A DNA stretch of 64,000 nt from Actinophytocola sp036378875 (lineage in GTDB: Bacteria; Actinomycetota; Actinomycetes; Mycobacteriales; Pseudonocardiaceae): contig NZ_DASUVO010000047.1 of the NCBI RefSeq assembly GCF_036378875.1, forward strand, positions 1 through 64,000. The letters are read 5' to 3'. Every line of letters begins with the position of its first letter. Within the stretch, counting starts at the first letter, position 1. Positions 53,232-63,660 of this stretch are shown here, piece by piece. The notes under the pieces were generated by a model. It did not search any database, was not told where the DNA came from, and saw only the letters and a program-made list of their open reading frames with translations. The translations under genes and the position numbers were made by a program.

Positions 53232-53275
53232 GTACACGAAAACGCAACTCGCAGGGGCCGAAGACGAGACTCGCG
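53232..53275. repeat. Two 22-bp units (family A) in inverted orientation
   Basis: On the minus strand these read CGCGAGTCTCGTCTTCGGCC(CC) and TGCGAGTTGCGTTTTCGTGT(AC). The second unit ends like the copy at 3027-3048, and both are followed by a GCCGG-type flank. Confidence 0.8.
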
Positions 53276-53388
53276 CCGGGGTGGGATTCGGACGAAGTTG
53301 GGCTTTTGATCGATTGACCGAAGCGGGCTAGTGGGCCAATGTCCCCGGGGACATCACCTTTACCCTGCCACGAAAGGTGCCCCGAACG

Positions 53389-54138
53389 ATGAGAACCAGG
53401 ATCGTCCTGGCCACATTGGCCTGCCTACTCGCGTTACCCGCGACAGCAACCGCCGACCCGGGTGAGGTCACCGCAGCGGACATGAGAGCCGCCGATGGTT
53501 GCTTCACCTGGACGCGGACGCTCTCCCAGGGCACGAGCGGAAGTGACGTCACGCAGCTGCAGATCCGCGTCGCCGGTTGGGTCGCCTCGGGGGAGAACCT
53601 CGTCGTCGACGGCGCGTACGGCGCGGCCACGACCAACGCGGTCCGTCGCTTCCAGTCCGGGTACGGGCTGACCGCGGACGGCATCGCCGGCCCGCAGACG
53701 TTCAACAAGATCTACGAGCTGCAGGACGACGACTGCACCCCGATCCACTTCAGCCACGCCGAGTTCGACGACAACTGCGGCGCCAACAACTACGAGGGCG
53801 GCAAGGTCAGCGCGGCCACGGTCCGCGAGAACGTCAGGCGGATCATGTGGCAGCTGGAGGCGCTGCGCCACAAGCTGGGCGACCGCGCGCTGGTGGTGAC
53901 CTCGTCCTTCCGCAGCGTGTCCTGCAACAGCTCGGTAGGCGGCTCGTCCACCAGCCTCCACATGTGGGGTCAGGCGGCTGACCTTGGCCTGAGCAGCGCT
54001 CCCACCCAGTGCCAGATGTTCAGCGCCGCGAAGTCGGCCGGTTTCGAGGAGATCCTCGGCCCTGGCTATCCGGACCACAACGACCACGTGCACGTTGGCA
54101 ACAAGTCCGGCCAGTTCTGGAGCGCCCCGAACTGCTGA
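53389..54138 (+). CDS. Secreted peptidoglycan-binding D-Ala-D-Ala carboxypeptidase-like protein (M15 family)
   Basis: A 249-residue protein with a signal peptide (RIVLATLACLLALPATATA), a peptidoglycan-binding domain 1 around residues 40-115 (GSDVTQLQIRVAGW ... VRRFQSGYGLTADGIAGPQT), and a C-terminal M15-type zinc peptidase domain (TSSFRSVSCN, SLHMWGQAADLGLSS, DHNDHVHVG), where the His and Asp residues would bind zinc. It probably trims cell-wall peptides. The ATG at 53389 is chosen over an in-frame GTG at 53377 by ribosome-binding-site spacing and signal-peptide form. Confidence 0.88.
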   Translation: MRTRIVLATLACLLALPATATADPGEVTAADMRAADGCFTWTRTLSQGTSGSDVTQLQIRVAGWVASGENLVVDGAYGAATTNAVRRFQSGYGLTADGIAGPQTFNKIYELQDDDCTPIHFSHAEFDDNCGANNYEGGKVSAATVRENVRRIMWQLEALRHKLGDRALVVTSSFRSVSCNSSVGGSSTSLHMWGQAADLGLSSAPTQCQMFSAAKSAGFEEILGPGYPDHNDHVHVGNKSGQFWSAPNC

Positions 54139-54207
54139 ACGTCTGCTTAAGACATCGTGAAGCAGAAGTCGCTGGTGCCGAGCCCGCGTCGGGCTGATCC
54201 TGACCCC

Positions 54208-54756
54208 ATGGAACCTGACACGAAGGACTGGACCTGGGTCCTGGACCGCCCCTGCCCCGAGTGCGGGCTCGACACCAGCACCATCGACCACGACGACGTC
54301 CCGGCCCTGCTGCGCGCGAACGCACGGGCCTGGCAGGACGTGCTCGCCGGGCCGAACGCCCGCACCAGGCCCGACGACCACACGTGGTCCCCGCTGGAGT
54401 ACGGGGCCCACGTCCGCGACGTCTGCCGCGTCTACACCGAACGCCTCCACCTCATGCTCACCGAGGACGCCCCGGACTACCCGAACTGGGACCAGGACGC
54501 GACCGCCGTCGAGGACCGCTACGACGAGCAGGACCCCGCGACGGTCGCCAGGGAGCTGGCCGCCGCTGCGGACCGTCTGGCGGACGACTTCGCGCAGGTC
54601 ACCGGTGCCCAGTGGGACCGCACCGGCTCGCGGAGCGACGGCGCCCACTTCACCGTGGACACCTTCGCCCGCTACTTCATCCACGACCCGATCCACCACC
54701 TGCACGACGTCACCACGAAGGTCAGCGCCGGGGCTCCCAGCGGAACAGGCGGCTGA
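54208..54756 (+). CDS. DinB-like protein (DUF664/mycothiol-dependent-enzyme-like fold)
   Basis: A 182-residue four-helix-bundle protein beginning MEPDTKDWTWVLDRPCPECGLDTSTID. Conserved His positions for a metal site occur in YGAHVRDVCRVY and YFIHDPIHHLHDV. Members of this group include mycothiol S-transferases and isomerases; activity here is unknown. The start at 54208 matches homologue starts. A weak 6-bp inverted repeat (54143-54165) separates it from the peptidase. Its last 35 bp overlap the convergent permease gene. Confidence 0.8.
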   Translation: MEPDTKDWTWVLDRPCPECGLDTSTIDHDDVPALLRANARAWQDVLAGPNARTRPDDHTWSPLEYGAHVRDVCRVYTERLHLMLTEDAPDYPNWDQDATAVEDRYDEQDPATVARELAAAADRLADDFAQVTGAQWDRTGSRSDGAHFTVDTFARYFIHDPIHHLHDVTTKVSAGAPSGTGG

Positions 54757-55453
54757 ACACCACCCCGGCCACGGCGAGCCACAGCACCGCGGACGCGATG
54801 TCGAGCGGTACGACCGGCACGTCGCCGACCATGGCCCCGGCCGACGACCATCCCTTCGCGACCAGGTCGGCCGGGCCCATGAGCGGCATCGCGACCCCGA
54901 CCGCGGCGAGTGCGGGTGACGCCATGCCGGACAGGAAGATGCCGGCCACCCCGGCCATCACCACCGGGACCGACGTGATCTGCGTGGCCTCCACACTGCG
55001 GCTCAGGCACGCGGTCGCCACCCCGAGCGCGGTCGCGACCACGACCCCGAGCAGCACGCCGAACACCACCAGCAGCGGGTTGGCCGGCGCGGGCGCGTCG
55101 GCCAGCAGGCAGGCGGCGAAGTAGGCCGCCGACTGCGCGAGGCCCACGACCATCACCGGCCCGAGGACGCCGAGCAGGATCTGGCCGTCGGAGAGCGCCG
55201 AGGTCCGCAACCGCTTCAGCACCAACGACTGCCGGCGGGCGGTGAACACCATGAGGCTCACCATGAACACCGACAGCGCCAGCAGCAGCATGAACTGGCT
55301 GGACAGCACGTTCGCCCACTCCGCGGCGTTCGGCGGCGGCTTGCCGAACAGCGTCATCGCCACGAGCGCGAGCGGCACGACGATCGCCGAGAACGCCGTG
55401 AGCTTCTTACGCAGCAGCAACTTCAGTTCCACGACGGACAGCGCGAGCATCAT
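54722..55453 (-). CDS. ABC-2 type transporter permease
   Basis: A 243-residue permease with six hydrophobic segments, starting MMLALSVVELKLLLRKKLTAFSAIVVPLALVAMTLFG, with FTARRQSLVLKRLRTSALSDGQILLGVL typical of ABC-2 permeases of the DrrB/YhfE type. It forms an exporter with the ATPase gene just upstream (ATGA overlap at 55450-55453). Substrate unknown; lipid or antibiotic export is the usual role when such a pair lies beside a DesK/DesR system. Confidence 0.87.
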   Translation of the reverse strand: MMLALSVVELKLLLRKKLTAFSAIVVPLALVAMTLFGKPPPNAAEWANVLSSQFMLLLALSVFMVSLMVFTARRQSLVLKRLRTSALSDGQILLGVLGPVMVVGLAQSAAYFAACLLADAPAPANPLLVVFGVLLGVVVATALGVATACLSRSVEATQITSVPVVMAGVAGIFLSGMASPALAAVGVAMPLMGPADLVAKGWSSAGAMVGDVPVVPLDIASAVLWLAVAGVVFSRLFRWEPRR

Positions 55454-56349
55454 GACGCTCCTGTTCGGACGGCGGCGAGTTCGAGGAAGACGTCCTGCAG
55501 CGAGGCCGACGCCGCGTTGAGCTGGTCGAGCCGGACGCTGTGCTGGTCCGCCCACCCCAGCAGCTCGGTGAGGTCGTCCTGGAGTTCAGTGGTGTCGATC
55601 GTCAACGCTCCACTCGCGATGGACACCGTGCCGGAAAAGCTTGGCAGCACAGGAAAATCGAGCGGCAGCATGGCCGAGATCCGCGCCGGTCGGGACGCCA
55701 GCACGGACTCGAGCGTGCCGGTCACCCGGATCCGGCCGCCGTGCATGATCGCCACGCGGTCGGCCAGCGCCTCGGCCTCTTCGAGGTAGTGGGTGGTGAG
55801 CAGCACGGTGGCGCCGCCGGCGGCCAGGTCCTCGATGAGTGCCCAGACCCGTTGCCGAGACTCGGGGTCCAGCCCGGTGCTCGGTTCGTCGAGCACGACC
55901 AGCCGCGGCCGTCCCCAGGTCGCGAGCGCCACGTCGAGCCGTCGGCGCTCACCGCCGGACAGCTGTTCGACGGCGACCCCGGCCCGGTCGGCGAGGTCGA
56001 GCCGGTCGAGCACGGCGGCCCGGTCGTCGGTCCGGCCCGAGATCTGCGCCCACAGCGCGACGGTCTCGCGGACGGTCATCTCCCCGACGAACCCGGACTC
56101 CTGCAGCATCACGCCGACCGACGGCGCGAGCGCGGTCCGCGCCGCGAAGGGGTCCCGCCCCAGCACCCGCACGGTGCCCTCGGCCGGCCGGCGGAAGCCC
56201 TCGACGATCTCCAACGTCGTGGTCTTCCCCGCCCCGTTCGTGCCGAGCAGCGCGAACACCTCGCCCTCAGCGACGGTGAAGTCGACGCCGTCGACGGCCG
56301 TGAAGGAGCCGTACACGTAGCGCAACCCGGAAACTTCGATCGCGTTCAT
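55450..56349 (-). CDS. ABC transporter ATP-binding protein
   Basis: A 299-residue ATPase with Walker A GTNGAGKTTT, Q-loop MLQESGFVGEMTVRE, signature LSGGERRR and Walker B LVVLDEPSTGLDPESR, then a C-terminal region of the DrrA type. The start at 56349 (MNAIEVSGLRYVYG) begins the domain; longer forms are not needed. It shares a 231-bp intergenic region with the divergent kinase gene. Confidence 0.92.
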   Translation of the reverse strand: MNAIEVSGLRYVYGSFTAVDGVDFTVAEGEVFALLGTNGAGKTTTLEIVEGFRRPAEGTVRVLGRDPFAARTALAPSVGVMLQESGFVGEMTVRETVALWAQISGRTDDRAAVLDRLDLADRAGVAVEQLSGGERRRLDVALATWGRPRLVVLDEPSTGLDPESRQRVWALIEDLAAGGATVLLTTHYLEEAEALADRVAIMHGGRIRVTGTLESVLASRPARISAMLPLDFPVLPSFSGTVSIASGALTIDTTELQDDLTELLGWADQHSVRLDQLNAASASLQDVFLELAAVRTGAS

Positions 56350-56381
56350 GACGGAGCCGTGCCGGCTCCGTGGCGCCGGCA

Positions 56382-56468
56382 CGCTCCGCAGGCTCCGCTC
56401 CGCCGGCGCCCTCCGCCGGCCCGGCGCCGTCCTGAGTGCTGATGGTTCGCTCCGCAAGCTCCGCTCAT
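56382..56468. repeat. Pair of CGCTCCGCARGCTCCGCTC elements
   Basis: Two related elements at 56382-56400 and 56442-56468. The second, read on the minus strand as ATGAGCGGAGCTTGCGGAGC..., differs from the element at 34823-34847 mainly by two single-base insertions. Confidence 0.55.
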
Positions 56469-56550
56469 GAACTCAACAGTGCCGTCCCTGCAGTGCCCCT
56501 CGGCAGTGTGCGGGCTCATGACCTGCGGTGACAGCCGTCCGGGGGACGCG

Positions 56551-56574
56551 TGACACGTGTCATTCCGCTAGCGT
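56551..56574 (+). promoter_or_regulatory. Operator palindrome and -10 of the two-component genes
   Basis: TGACACGTGTCA (56551-56562) is a perfect 12-bp palindrome. It lies six bases before TAGCGT (56569-56574), a -10 element that itself is six bases before the GTG at 56581, so the transcript is leaderless and the palindrome covers the -35 zone. It is the best candidate for the DesR-type regulator site. Confidence 0.55.
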
Positions 56575-56580
56575 CGCCCC

Positions 56581-57714
56581 GTGCCCGAACGCGATGCGCT
56601 GGTGTCGATGCGGCGCTACACGCGCCTGACGCTGCTCAGCACGGTGCCTGTCGTCGCGATGACGCCGACGCTTGCCACGTTTTCCAACGGTGCGTCAGTG
56701 TGGCGCTCCCTGCCGTTGCTCGCGGGCCTCGTCGTGCTGGTGCCGGTGCACTGGAAGCGGATCGCCCGTGCCATCGAGACCCCGATGGAGATACCGCCGG
56801 GGCGGCCGTCCGTGGTCACCCTGGTCGTGTCGTCCGTTCTGATGGTCTACGGCTACGTCTACGCGGATCCGGGCAACGTGCTGTGGGTGGTCCTGCCCGC
56901 GATGTCAATCACCGAGCTGCAGTTCGGCCGCACCCCGGCGGAGTCGTGGCGGCGCAGCCTCTGGTCCGCGGTCGTCTTCGGCGCCGTCGTCGGCGGTATC
57001 GCCGCGTTGTCGCCCTTCGGCTCGGATAATCCGCTGCCGGCGACGGCGATCACGGTGTTCCTCCTGCTCGTGTTCCCGTTCGGGGAGCTGATCGGGTTGC
57101 GGCAGTGGCGGATCGCCATCGAACTGGACCAGGCCCGCCGCGACGCGGCCGAGCTGGGCGCGACCCGCGAGCGCCTGCGGCTGGCCGAGGACCTGCACGA
57201 CATCCTCGGTCACGCGCTGGAGGTGGTGTCGCTGAAGAGCGAGCTGGCGACGCGGCTCGGCAAGGTCGACCCGGACCGGGCGCACGCCGAGATGGCTGAG
57301 GTGCAGAAGCTGGCACGCGGCGCGCTCCAGGACGTGCGTGAGCTGGCGCAGGGTCGCCCCCAGACCGACCTCGACACCGAGCTTGCCGGCGCGCGGACGC
57401 TGCTCGCGTCGGCCGGCATCGACTGCGCGGTGGACGTCGAGGAGGCCCATCAGCGCCACAGCGAGCTGTTCGGCCGCGTGCTGCGTGAGGCCGTCACCAA
57501 CCTGCTACGGCACGCGGACACCCGCCGATGCTGGATCACGGTCCGCCCCGCCGCGTTGACCGTGGTGAACGACGGTGTGACCGACACACCACCACGGGGC
57601 GACGGCACCGGCCTCGCGAGCCTCGCCCGCCGGGTCCGGGAGGCCGGTGGGGAGTTCACGGCGGGCCCGGGGGAGCGGCCGGGCACGTTCGAGGTGTCGG
57701 CGGTGCTCGCATGA
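56581..57714 (+). CDS. Sensor histidine kinase, DesK/NarX-type (HPK7)
   Basis: A 377-residue kinase. Residues about 15-155 contain five to six transmembrane segments; the HisKA_3 phosphoacceptor is His206 in RLAEDLHDILGHALEVVSLK; the ATPase domain has REAVTNLLRHA (N box) and GDGTGLASLARRV (G box). DesK-type kinases sense membrane state or cell-wall-active compounds. It is leaderless, and its stop overlaps the regulator start (ATGA). Confidence 0.9.
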   Translation: MPERDALVSMRRYTRLTLLSTVPVVAMTPTLATFSNGASVWRSLPLLAGLVVLVPVHWKRIARAIETPMEIPPGRPSVVTLVVSSVLMVYGYVYADPGNVLWVVLPAMSITELQFGRTPAESWRRSLWSAVVFGAVVGGIAALSPFGSDNPLPATAITVFLLLVFPFGELIGLRQWRIAIELDQARRDAAELGATRERLRLAEDLHDILGHALEVVSLKSELATRLGKVDPDRAHAEMAEVQKLARGALQDVRELAQGRPQTDLDTELAGARTLLASAGIDCAVDVEEAHQRHSELFGRVLREAVTNLLRHADTRRCWITVRPAALTVVNDGVTDTPPRGDGTGLASLARRVREAGGEFTAGPGERPGTFEVSAVLA

Positions 57715-58316
57715 TCAAGGTGGTGCTGGCCGACGACGAGCGCCTGACCAGACAGGCCGTGGCCGCCCTGTTGGGACTGGAGCCCGACCTGACCGTGGTC
57801 GCGGACGTCGCCGACGGCGTGGAGGCACTCCGCGCTGTGGTCGAGCACCGGCCGGACGTCGTGGTCCTGGATGTGGAGATGCCGGGCATGGACGGCCTCG
57901 CGGTGCTGGCGAAACTCGCGGCCGACGGCCATCCGGCCCGCTCGGTGATGCTGACCAGGCACGCCCGCCCCGGTGTCCTGCGCCGCGCGTTGTCACTCGG
58001 CGCGAAGGGCTTCCTGGCGAAGACGGCCCCGGCGGCACTGCTGGCCGAGGTGGTGCGACGAGTGCACGCTGGCCTGCGCTACGTGGACCCGGACTTCGCG
58101 GCGGCCGCGCTCGCCGAGCCGGACTGCCCGCTCACCGATCGGGAGCTGGAGATCCTCCGCCACGTGGACGACACCACCACGGCCGCGGACATCGCGCGCA
58201 CGCTGAACCTGTCCGCCGGCACGGTCCGCAACTACGTCTCGTCGGCCATGGCCAAGCTCGCGGCCCGCAGCCGCACCGAAGCGGTCCGCATAGCCCGTGA
58301 CCAGGGCTGGATCTAG
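57711..58316 (+). CDS. Response regulator, NarL/DesR family
   Basis: A 201-residue regulator. The receiver has acidic residues DDE at 8-10, phosphoacceptor Asp54 (VVVLDVEMPG) and Lys104 (FLAKTAP). The C-terminal LuxR-type helix-turn-helix is LTDRELEILRHVDD ... TTAADIARTLNLSAGTVRNYVSSAMAKL. With the kinase it probably controls the divergent ABC exporter and its own operon. Confidence 0.93.
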   Translation: MIKVVLADDERLTRQAVAALLGLEPDLTVVADVADGVEALRAVVEHRPDVVVLDVEMPGMDGLAVLAKLAADGHPARSVMLTRHARPGVLRRALSLGAKGFLAKTAPAALLAEVVRRVHAGLRYVDPDFAAAALAEPDCPLTDRELEILRHVDDTTTAADIARTLNLSAGTVRNYVSSAMAKLAARSRTEAVRIARDQGWI

Positions 58317-58359
58317 CGGCACCACCTGATCGTGTAACGCCCGATCGGGACGGTGCCGC
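58316..58359 (+). terminator. Hairpin after the response regulator gene
   Basis: GCGGCACC (58316-58323) and GGTGCCGC (58352-58359) form an 8-bp stem enclosing further weak pairing. It begins on the stop codon and is a moderate terminator candidate. Confidence 0.5.
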
Positions 58360-58477
58360 GTTGGTGGAGCTGAACTGTGGAGCGGCTGACCTCGGCCTCA
58401 ACGAAGATCGGTCCTGTGCTCGTCGCGCGGGAACATCGCGGCCCTGGGCTGCGTTGGAGCATTGGTCGACCCCGGTT

Positions 58478-58506
58478 TTGCCCCGCTTCGGGGTGCCAGG
58501 TATCTT
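58478..58506 (+). promoter_or_regulatory. Candidate str operon (rpsL) promoter
   Basis: TTGCCC (58478-58483), 17-nt spacer, TATCTT (58501-58506). Confidence 0.55.
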
Positions 58507-58730
58507 TGGTACTCGCGCCCGGCCTATGTCGGGTCGATCCGCGTGCCTGTGCGCGGAGTTCGCGCAAGCGGACACCTCGCAGTAACCGCGGAGTTCCTTC
58601 CGAGCCTCGTAGGGATGATTCAATCCTGCCCGGGCGTTATGGGGAAGGGCGACACGCCCGACCTCGTGATACGGCGGGGGCGCAAAACAAAACTAGAGCA
58701 ACACGCAGTACACCAGGAGAAAGCCGGTCC
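58507..58730 (+). other. str operon leader region
   Basis: About 220 nt of untranslated leader between the promoter and the rpsL start. No ORF or strong hairpin is convincing. The ribosome binding site AGGAGA lies before the ATG at 58731. Confidence 0.4.
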
Positions 58731-59105
58731 ATGCCCACGATCCAGCAGCTGGTCCGTAAGGGCCGCCAGGACAAGGTCGCCAAGCAGAAGACTGCGGCCC
58801 TCAAGGGGAGTCCGCAGCGGCGTGGCGTGTGCACCCGCGTGTACACCACCACCCCCAAGAAGCCGAACTCCGCGCTGCGCAAGGTCGCGCGCGTCAAGTT
58901 GACCAGTGGCATCGAGGTCACGGCCTACATCCCGGGTGAGGGCCACAACCTGCAGGAGCACTCGATGGTGCTCGTGCGTGGCGGCCGTGTGAAGGACCTG
59001 CCAGGTGTGCGCTACAAGATCATCCGCGGCTCGCTGGACACCCAGGGCGTGAAGAACCGCAAGCAGGCCCGCAGCCGCTACGGTGCGAAGAAGGAGAAGG
59101 CCTGA
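58731..59105 (+). CDS. rpsL: Small ribosomal subunit protein uS12
   Basis: A 124-residue S12 (MPTIQQLVRKGRQDKVAKQKTAALKGSPQRRGVCTRVYTTTPKKPNSALRK). The residues around positions 43 and 88 (PKKPNS and GRVKDLPGVRY) have the wild-type Lys found in streptomycin-sensitive bacteria. It is at the ribosome decoding centre. Its stop shares one base with rpsG. Confidence 0.98.
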   Translation: MPTIQQLVRKGRQDKVAKQKTAALKGSPQRRGVCTRVYTTTPKKPNSALRKVARVKLTSGIEVTAYIPGEGHNLQEHSMVLVRGGRVKDLPGVRYKIIRGSLDTQGVKNRKQARSRYGAKKEKA

Positions 59106-59575
59106 TGCCTCGCAAGGGACCCGCAGCCAAGCGGCCACTGATCACCGACCCGGTCTACAGCTCCCCGCTGGTCACGCAGCTGATCAACAAGGTGCTCCGG
59201 GACGGCAAGCGCTCGGTCGCGGAGAAGATCGTGTACCAGGCCCTCGAAGGCGCCCGTGAGAAGACCGGCACCGACCCGGTGGTCACGCTCAAGCGTGCGC
59301 TGGACAACGTGAAGCCGACCATCGAGGTGAAGAGCCGCCGTGTCGGTGGCGCCACCTACCAGGTGCCGATCGAGGTCAAGCCGGGCCGCTCCACGACGTT
59401 GGCGCTGCGCTGGCTGGTCACCTTCTCTCGCGCGCGGCGCGAGAAGACCATGACCGAGCGGCTGATGAACGAGCTGCTCGACGCGAGCAACGGCCTCGGG
59501 GCGAGCGTGAAGCGCCGCGAGGACACGCACAAGATGGCGGAGTCCAACAAGGCCTTCGCCCACTACCGCTGGTGA
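59105..59575 (+). CDS. rpsG: Small ribosomal subunit protein uS7
   Basis: A 156-residue S7 (MPRKGPAAKRPLITDPVY to KAFAHYRW), with RRVGGATYQVPIEV and the C-terminal basic helix region. It nucleates 16S rRNA 3' domain assembly and is the usual autogenous repressor of the str operon. TGATG overlap with rpsL; 68 bp separate it from fusA. Confidence 0.98.
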   Translation: MPRKGPAAKRPLITDPVYSSPLVTQLINKVLRDGKRSVAEKIVYQALEGAREKTGTDPVVTLKRALDNVKPTIEVKSRRVGGATYQVPIEVKPGRSTTLALRWLVTFSRARREKTMTERLMNELLDASNGLGASVKRREDTHKMAESNKAFAHYRW

Positions 59576-59643
59576 CGACCGGCAGCCGAACAGACCGCTC
59601 AAGGTCGTACCACCGCATTTGAGATAGACAGGGGAAGAGACCC

Positions 59644-61743
<2,100 letters not shown>

Positions 61744-61861
61744 CTGAATCCGGTGCGGGCTGCTCGGGTAGGTCCCTCTATGGTTCCGCACAACTGACCC
61801 CAAGAACTGCCGTCGCTGAAAGTCAGACGGCGGAGAGAACAAGTCCAGGAGGACGAGAGAA

Positions 61862-63055
61862 GTGGCGAAGGCGAAGTTCGAGCGGACCAAGCCGCACGTC
61901 AACATCGGGACCATCGGTCACATCGACCATGGGAAGACCACGCTGACCGCGGCCATCTCCAAGGTTCTGCACGACAAGTACCCCGAGCTGAACCCCTTCA
62001 CGCCGTTCGACGAGATCGACAAGGCGCCGGAGGAGAAGCAGCGCGGCATTACGATCTCGATCGCGCACATCGAGTACCAGACCGAGAAGCGGCACTACGC
62101 GCACGTGGACTGCCCCGGTCACGCGGACTACATCAAGAACATGATCACCGGTGCCGCCCAGATGGACGGCGCGATCCTGGTGGTCGCCGCGACCGACGGC
62201 CCCATGCCGCAGACCAAGGAGCACGTGCTCCTGGCCCGCCAGGTCGGTGTGCCCTACATCGTGGTCGCCCTGAACAAGGCCGACATGGTCGACGACGAGG
62301 AGATCCTGGAGCTCGTCGAGCTCGAGGTTCGCGAGCTGCTGACCGAGTACGAGTTCCCGGGCGACGACCTGCCGGTGGTCCGCGTCTCCGCGCTGAAGGC
62401 GCTGGAGGGTGACGCCGAGTGGGGCAGCAAGCTGCTCGAGCTGCTCGACGCGGTCGACGAGAGCATCCCGGAGCCGGAGCGCGAGATCGCGAAGCCGTTC
62501 CTGATGCCGGTCGAGGACGTGTTCACGATCTCCGGTCGTGGCACCGTGGTCACCGGTCGTGTCGAGCGTGGCCTCCTCAAGCCGATGGAGGAGGTCGAGA
62601 TCGTCGGTATCCGCGAGAAGGCCCAGAAGACCACCGTCACCGCGATCGAGATGTTCCGCAAGACGCTCGAGGACGCGCGCGCCGGTGAGAACGTGGGTCT
62701 GCTGCTCCGCGGTATCAAGCGCGAGGACGTCGAGCGCGGCCAGGTCGTCGTGAAGCCCGGCACCACCACGCCGCACACCGAGTTCGAGGCCCAGGTCGTC
62801 ATCCTGAGCAAGGACGAGGGCGGCCGGCACACGCCGTTCTTCAACAACTACCGTCCGCAGTTCTACTTCCGCACCACCGACGTGACCGGTGTGGTGACCC
62901 TCCCCGAGGGCACCGAGATGGTCATGCCGGGCGACAACACGGGCATGCTGGTCAAGCTGATCCAGCCGATCGCCATGGACGAGGGTCTGCGGTTCGCCAT
63001 CCGTGAGGGTGGCCGGACGGTCGGCGCGGGTCGCGTCACCAAGATCATCAAGTAG
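61862..63055 (+). CDS. tuf: Elongation factor Tu
   Basis: A 397-residue EF-Tu from GTG, with AGGAGGA upstream. G1 GHIDHGKTTLT, G2 RGITISIAH, G3 DCPGHADYIKNMITGAAQMDGA, G4 NKADM, and the domain III end GRTVGAGRVTKIIK. The Ala in GAG (kirromycin-site A375 in E. coli) is wild type. It delivers aminoacyl-tRNA to the ribosome. A strong terminator follows. Confidence 0.98.
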   Translation: MAKAKFERTKPHVNIGTIGHIDHGKTTLTAAISKVLHDKYPELNPFTPFDEIDKAPEEKQRGITISIAHIEYQTEKRHYAHVDCPGHADYIKNMITGAAQMDGAILVVAATDGPMPQTKEHVLLARQVGVPYIVVALNKADMVDDEEILELVELEVRELLTEYEFPGDDLPVVRVSALKALEGDAEWGSKLLELLDAVDESIPEPEREIAKPFLMPVEDVFTISGRGTVVTGRVERGLLKPMEEVEIVGIREKAQKTTVTAIEMFRKTLEDARAGENVGLLLRGIKREDVERGQVVVKPGTTTPHTEFEAQVVILSKDEGGRHTPFFNNYRPQFYFRTTDVTGVVTLPEGTEMVMPGDNTGMLVKLIQPIAMDEGLRFAIREGGRTVGAGRVTKIIK

Positions 63056-63065
63056 CTAGGCCGAC

Positions 63066-63094
63066 GGGGCCCCAGGTCATCTACCTGGGGCCCC
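63066..63094 (+). terminator. Terminator after tuf
   Basis: GGGGCCCCAGGT (63066-63077) and ACCTGGGGCCCC (63083-63094) form a perfect 12-bp stem with a 5-nt loop. Confidence 0.88.
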
Positions 63095-63128
63095 CCGGTT
63101 TGGGTGCCGCAAAACGCGTGTGGCATCC

Positions 63129-63341
63129 TTGACAGGTTGCTCGTCGTGGACGGTCATGCGATCGGCCATGCACGGGCTGGCTCGCGGATCCTGTGTTTGA
63201 GACAAGCGCAGGCCGCTGGGCCACTTATGACCACTCCCGAAGGACAAATGTCCAAGGGGCCGGTCTGTGCATAGGGCGCGACACACCCGACCGCGTGGAC
63301 CGGAGCGGCACGAGTCTTAAAGACAAGGACGGCAAGCCACC
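63129..63341 (+). promoter_or_regulatory. S10 operon promoter and leader region
   Basis: A consensus -35 TTGACA at 63129-63134 is the only strong element; its -10 at correct spacing (GGTCAT, 63152-63157) is weak. About 180 nt of leader follow to the rpsJ start. No named leader RNA is recognised. Confidence 0.35.
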
Positions 63342-63647
63342 ATGGCGGGACAGAAGATCCGCATCCGGCTCAAGGCCTACGACCACGAGGCGATCGACGC
63401 TTCGGCGCGCAAGATCGTGGAGACGGTTACCCGCACGGGCGCTCGGGTCGTCGGGCCGGTGCCGCTGCCCACCGAGAAGAACGTGTACTGCGTCATCCGC
63501 TCGCCGCACAAGTACAAGGACTCGCGCGAGCACTTCGAGATGCGCACGCACAAGCGTCTGATCGACATCCTCGACCCGACGCCGAAGACCGTCGACGCCC
63601 TCATGCGCATCGACCTTCCGGCCAGCGTCGACGTCAACATTCAGTGA
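63342..63647 (+). CDS. rpsJ: Small ribosomal subunit protein uS10
   Basis: A 101-residue S10 (MAGQKIRIRLKAYDHEAIDASARKIVETVTRTGA, VGPVPLPTEKNVYCVIRSPHKYKDSREHFEMRTHKRL). It is a 30S protein and, as NusE, part of the antitermination complex with NusG. It is the first gene of the S10 operon. Confidence 0.98.
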   Translation: MAGQKIRIRLKAYDHEAIDASARKIVETVTRTGARVVGPVPLPTEKNVYCVIRSPHKYKDSREHFEMRTHKRLIDILDPTPKTVDALMRIDLPASVDVNIQ

Positions 63648-63660
63648 GGCCTGAGCACTA

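Noticed and set aside
52863..53275. CRISPR array
   Set aside because: Units are directly abutting 22-bp repeats with no spacers, of two related families, and no cas genes are present.
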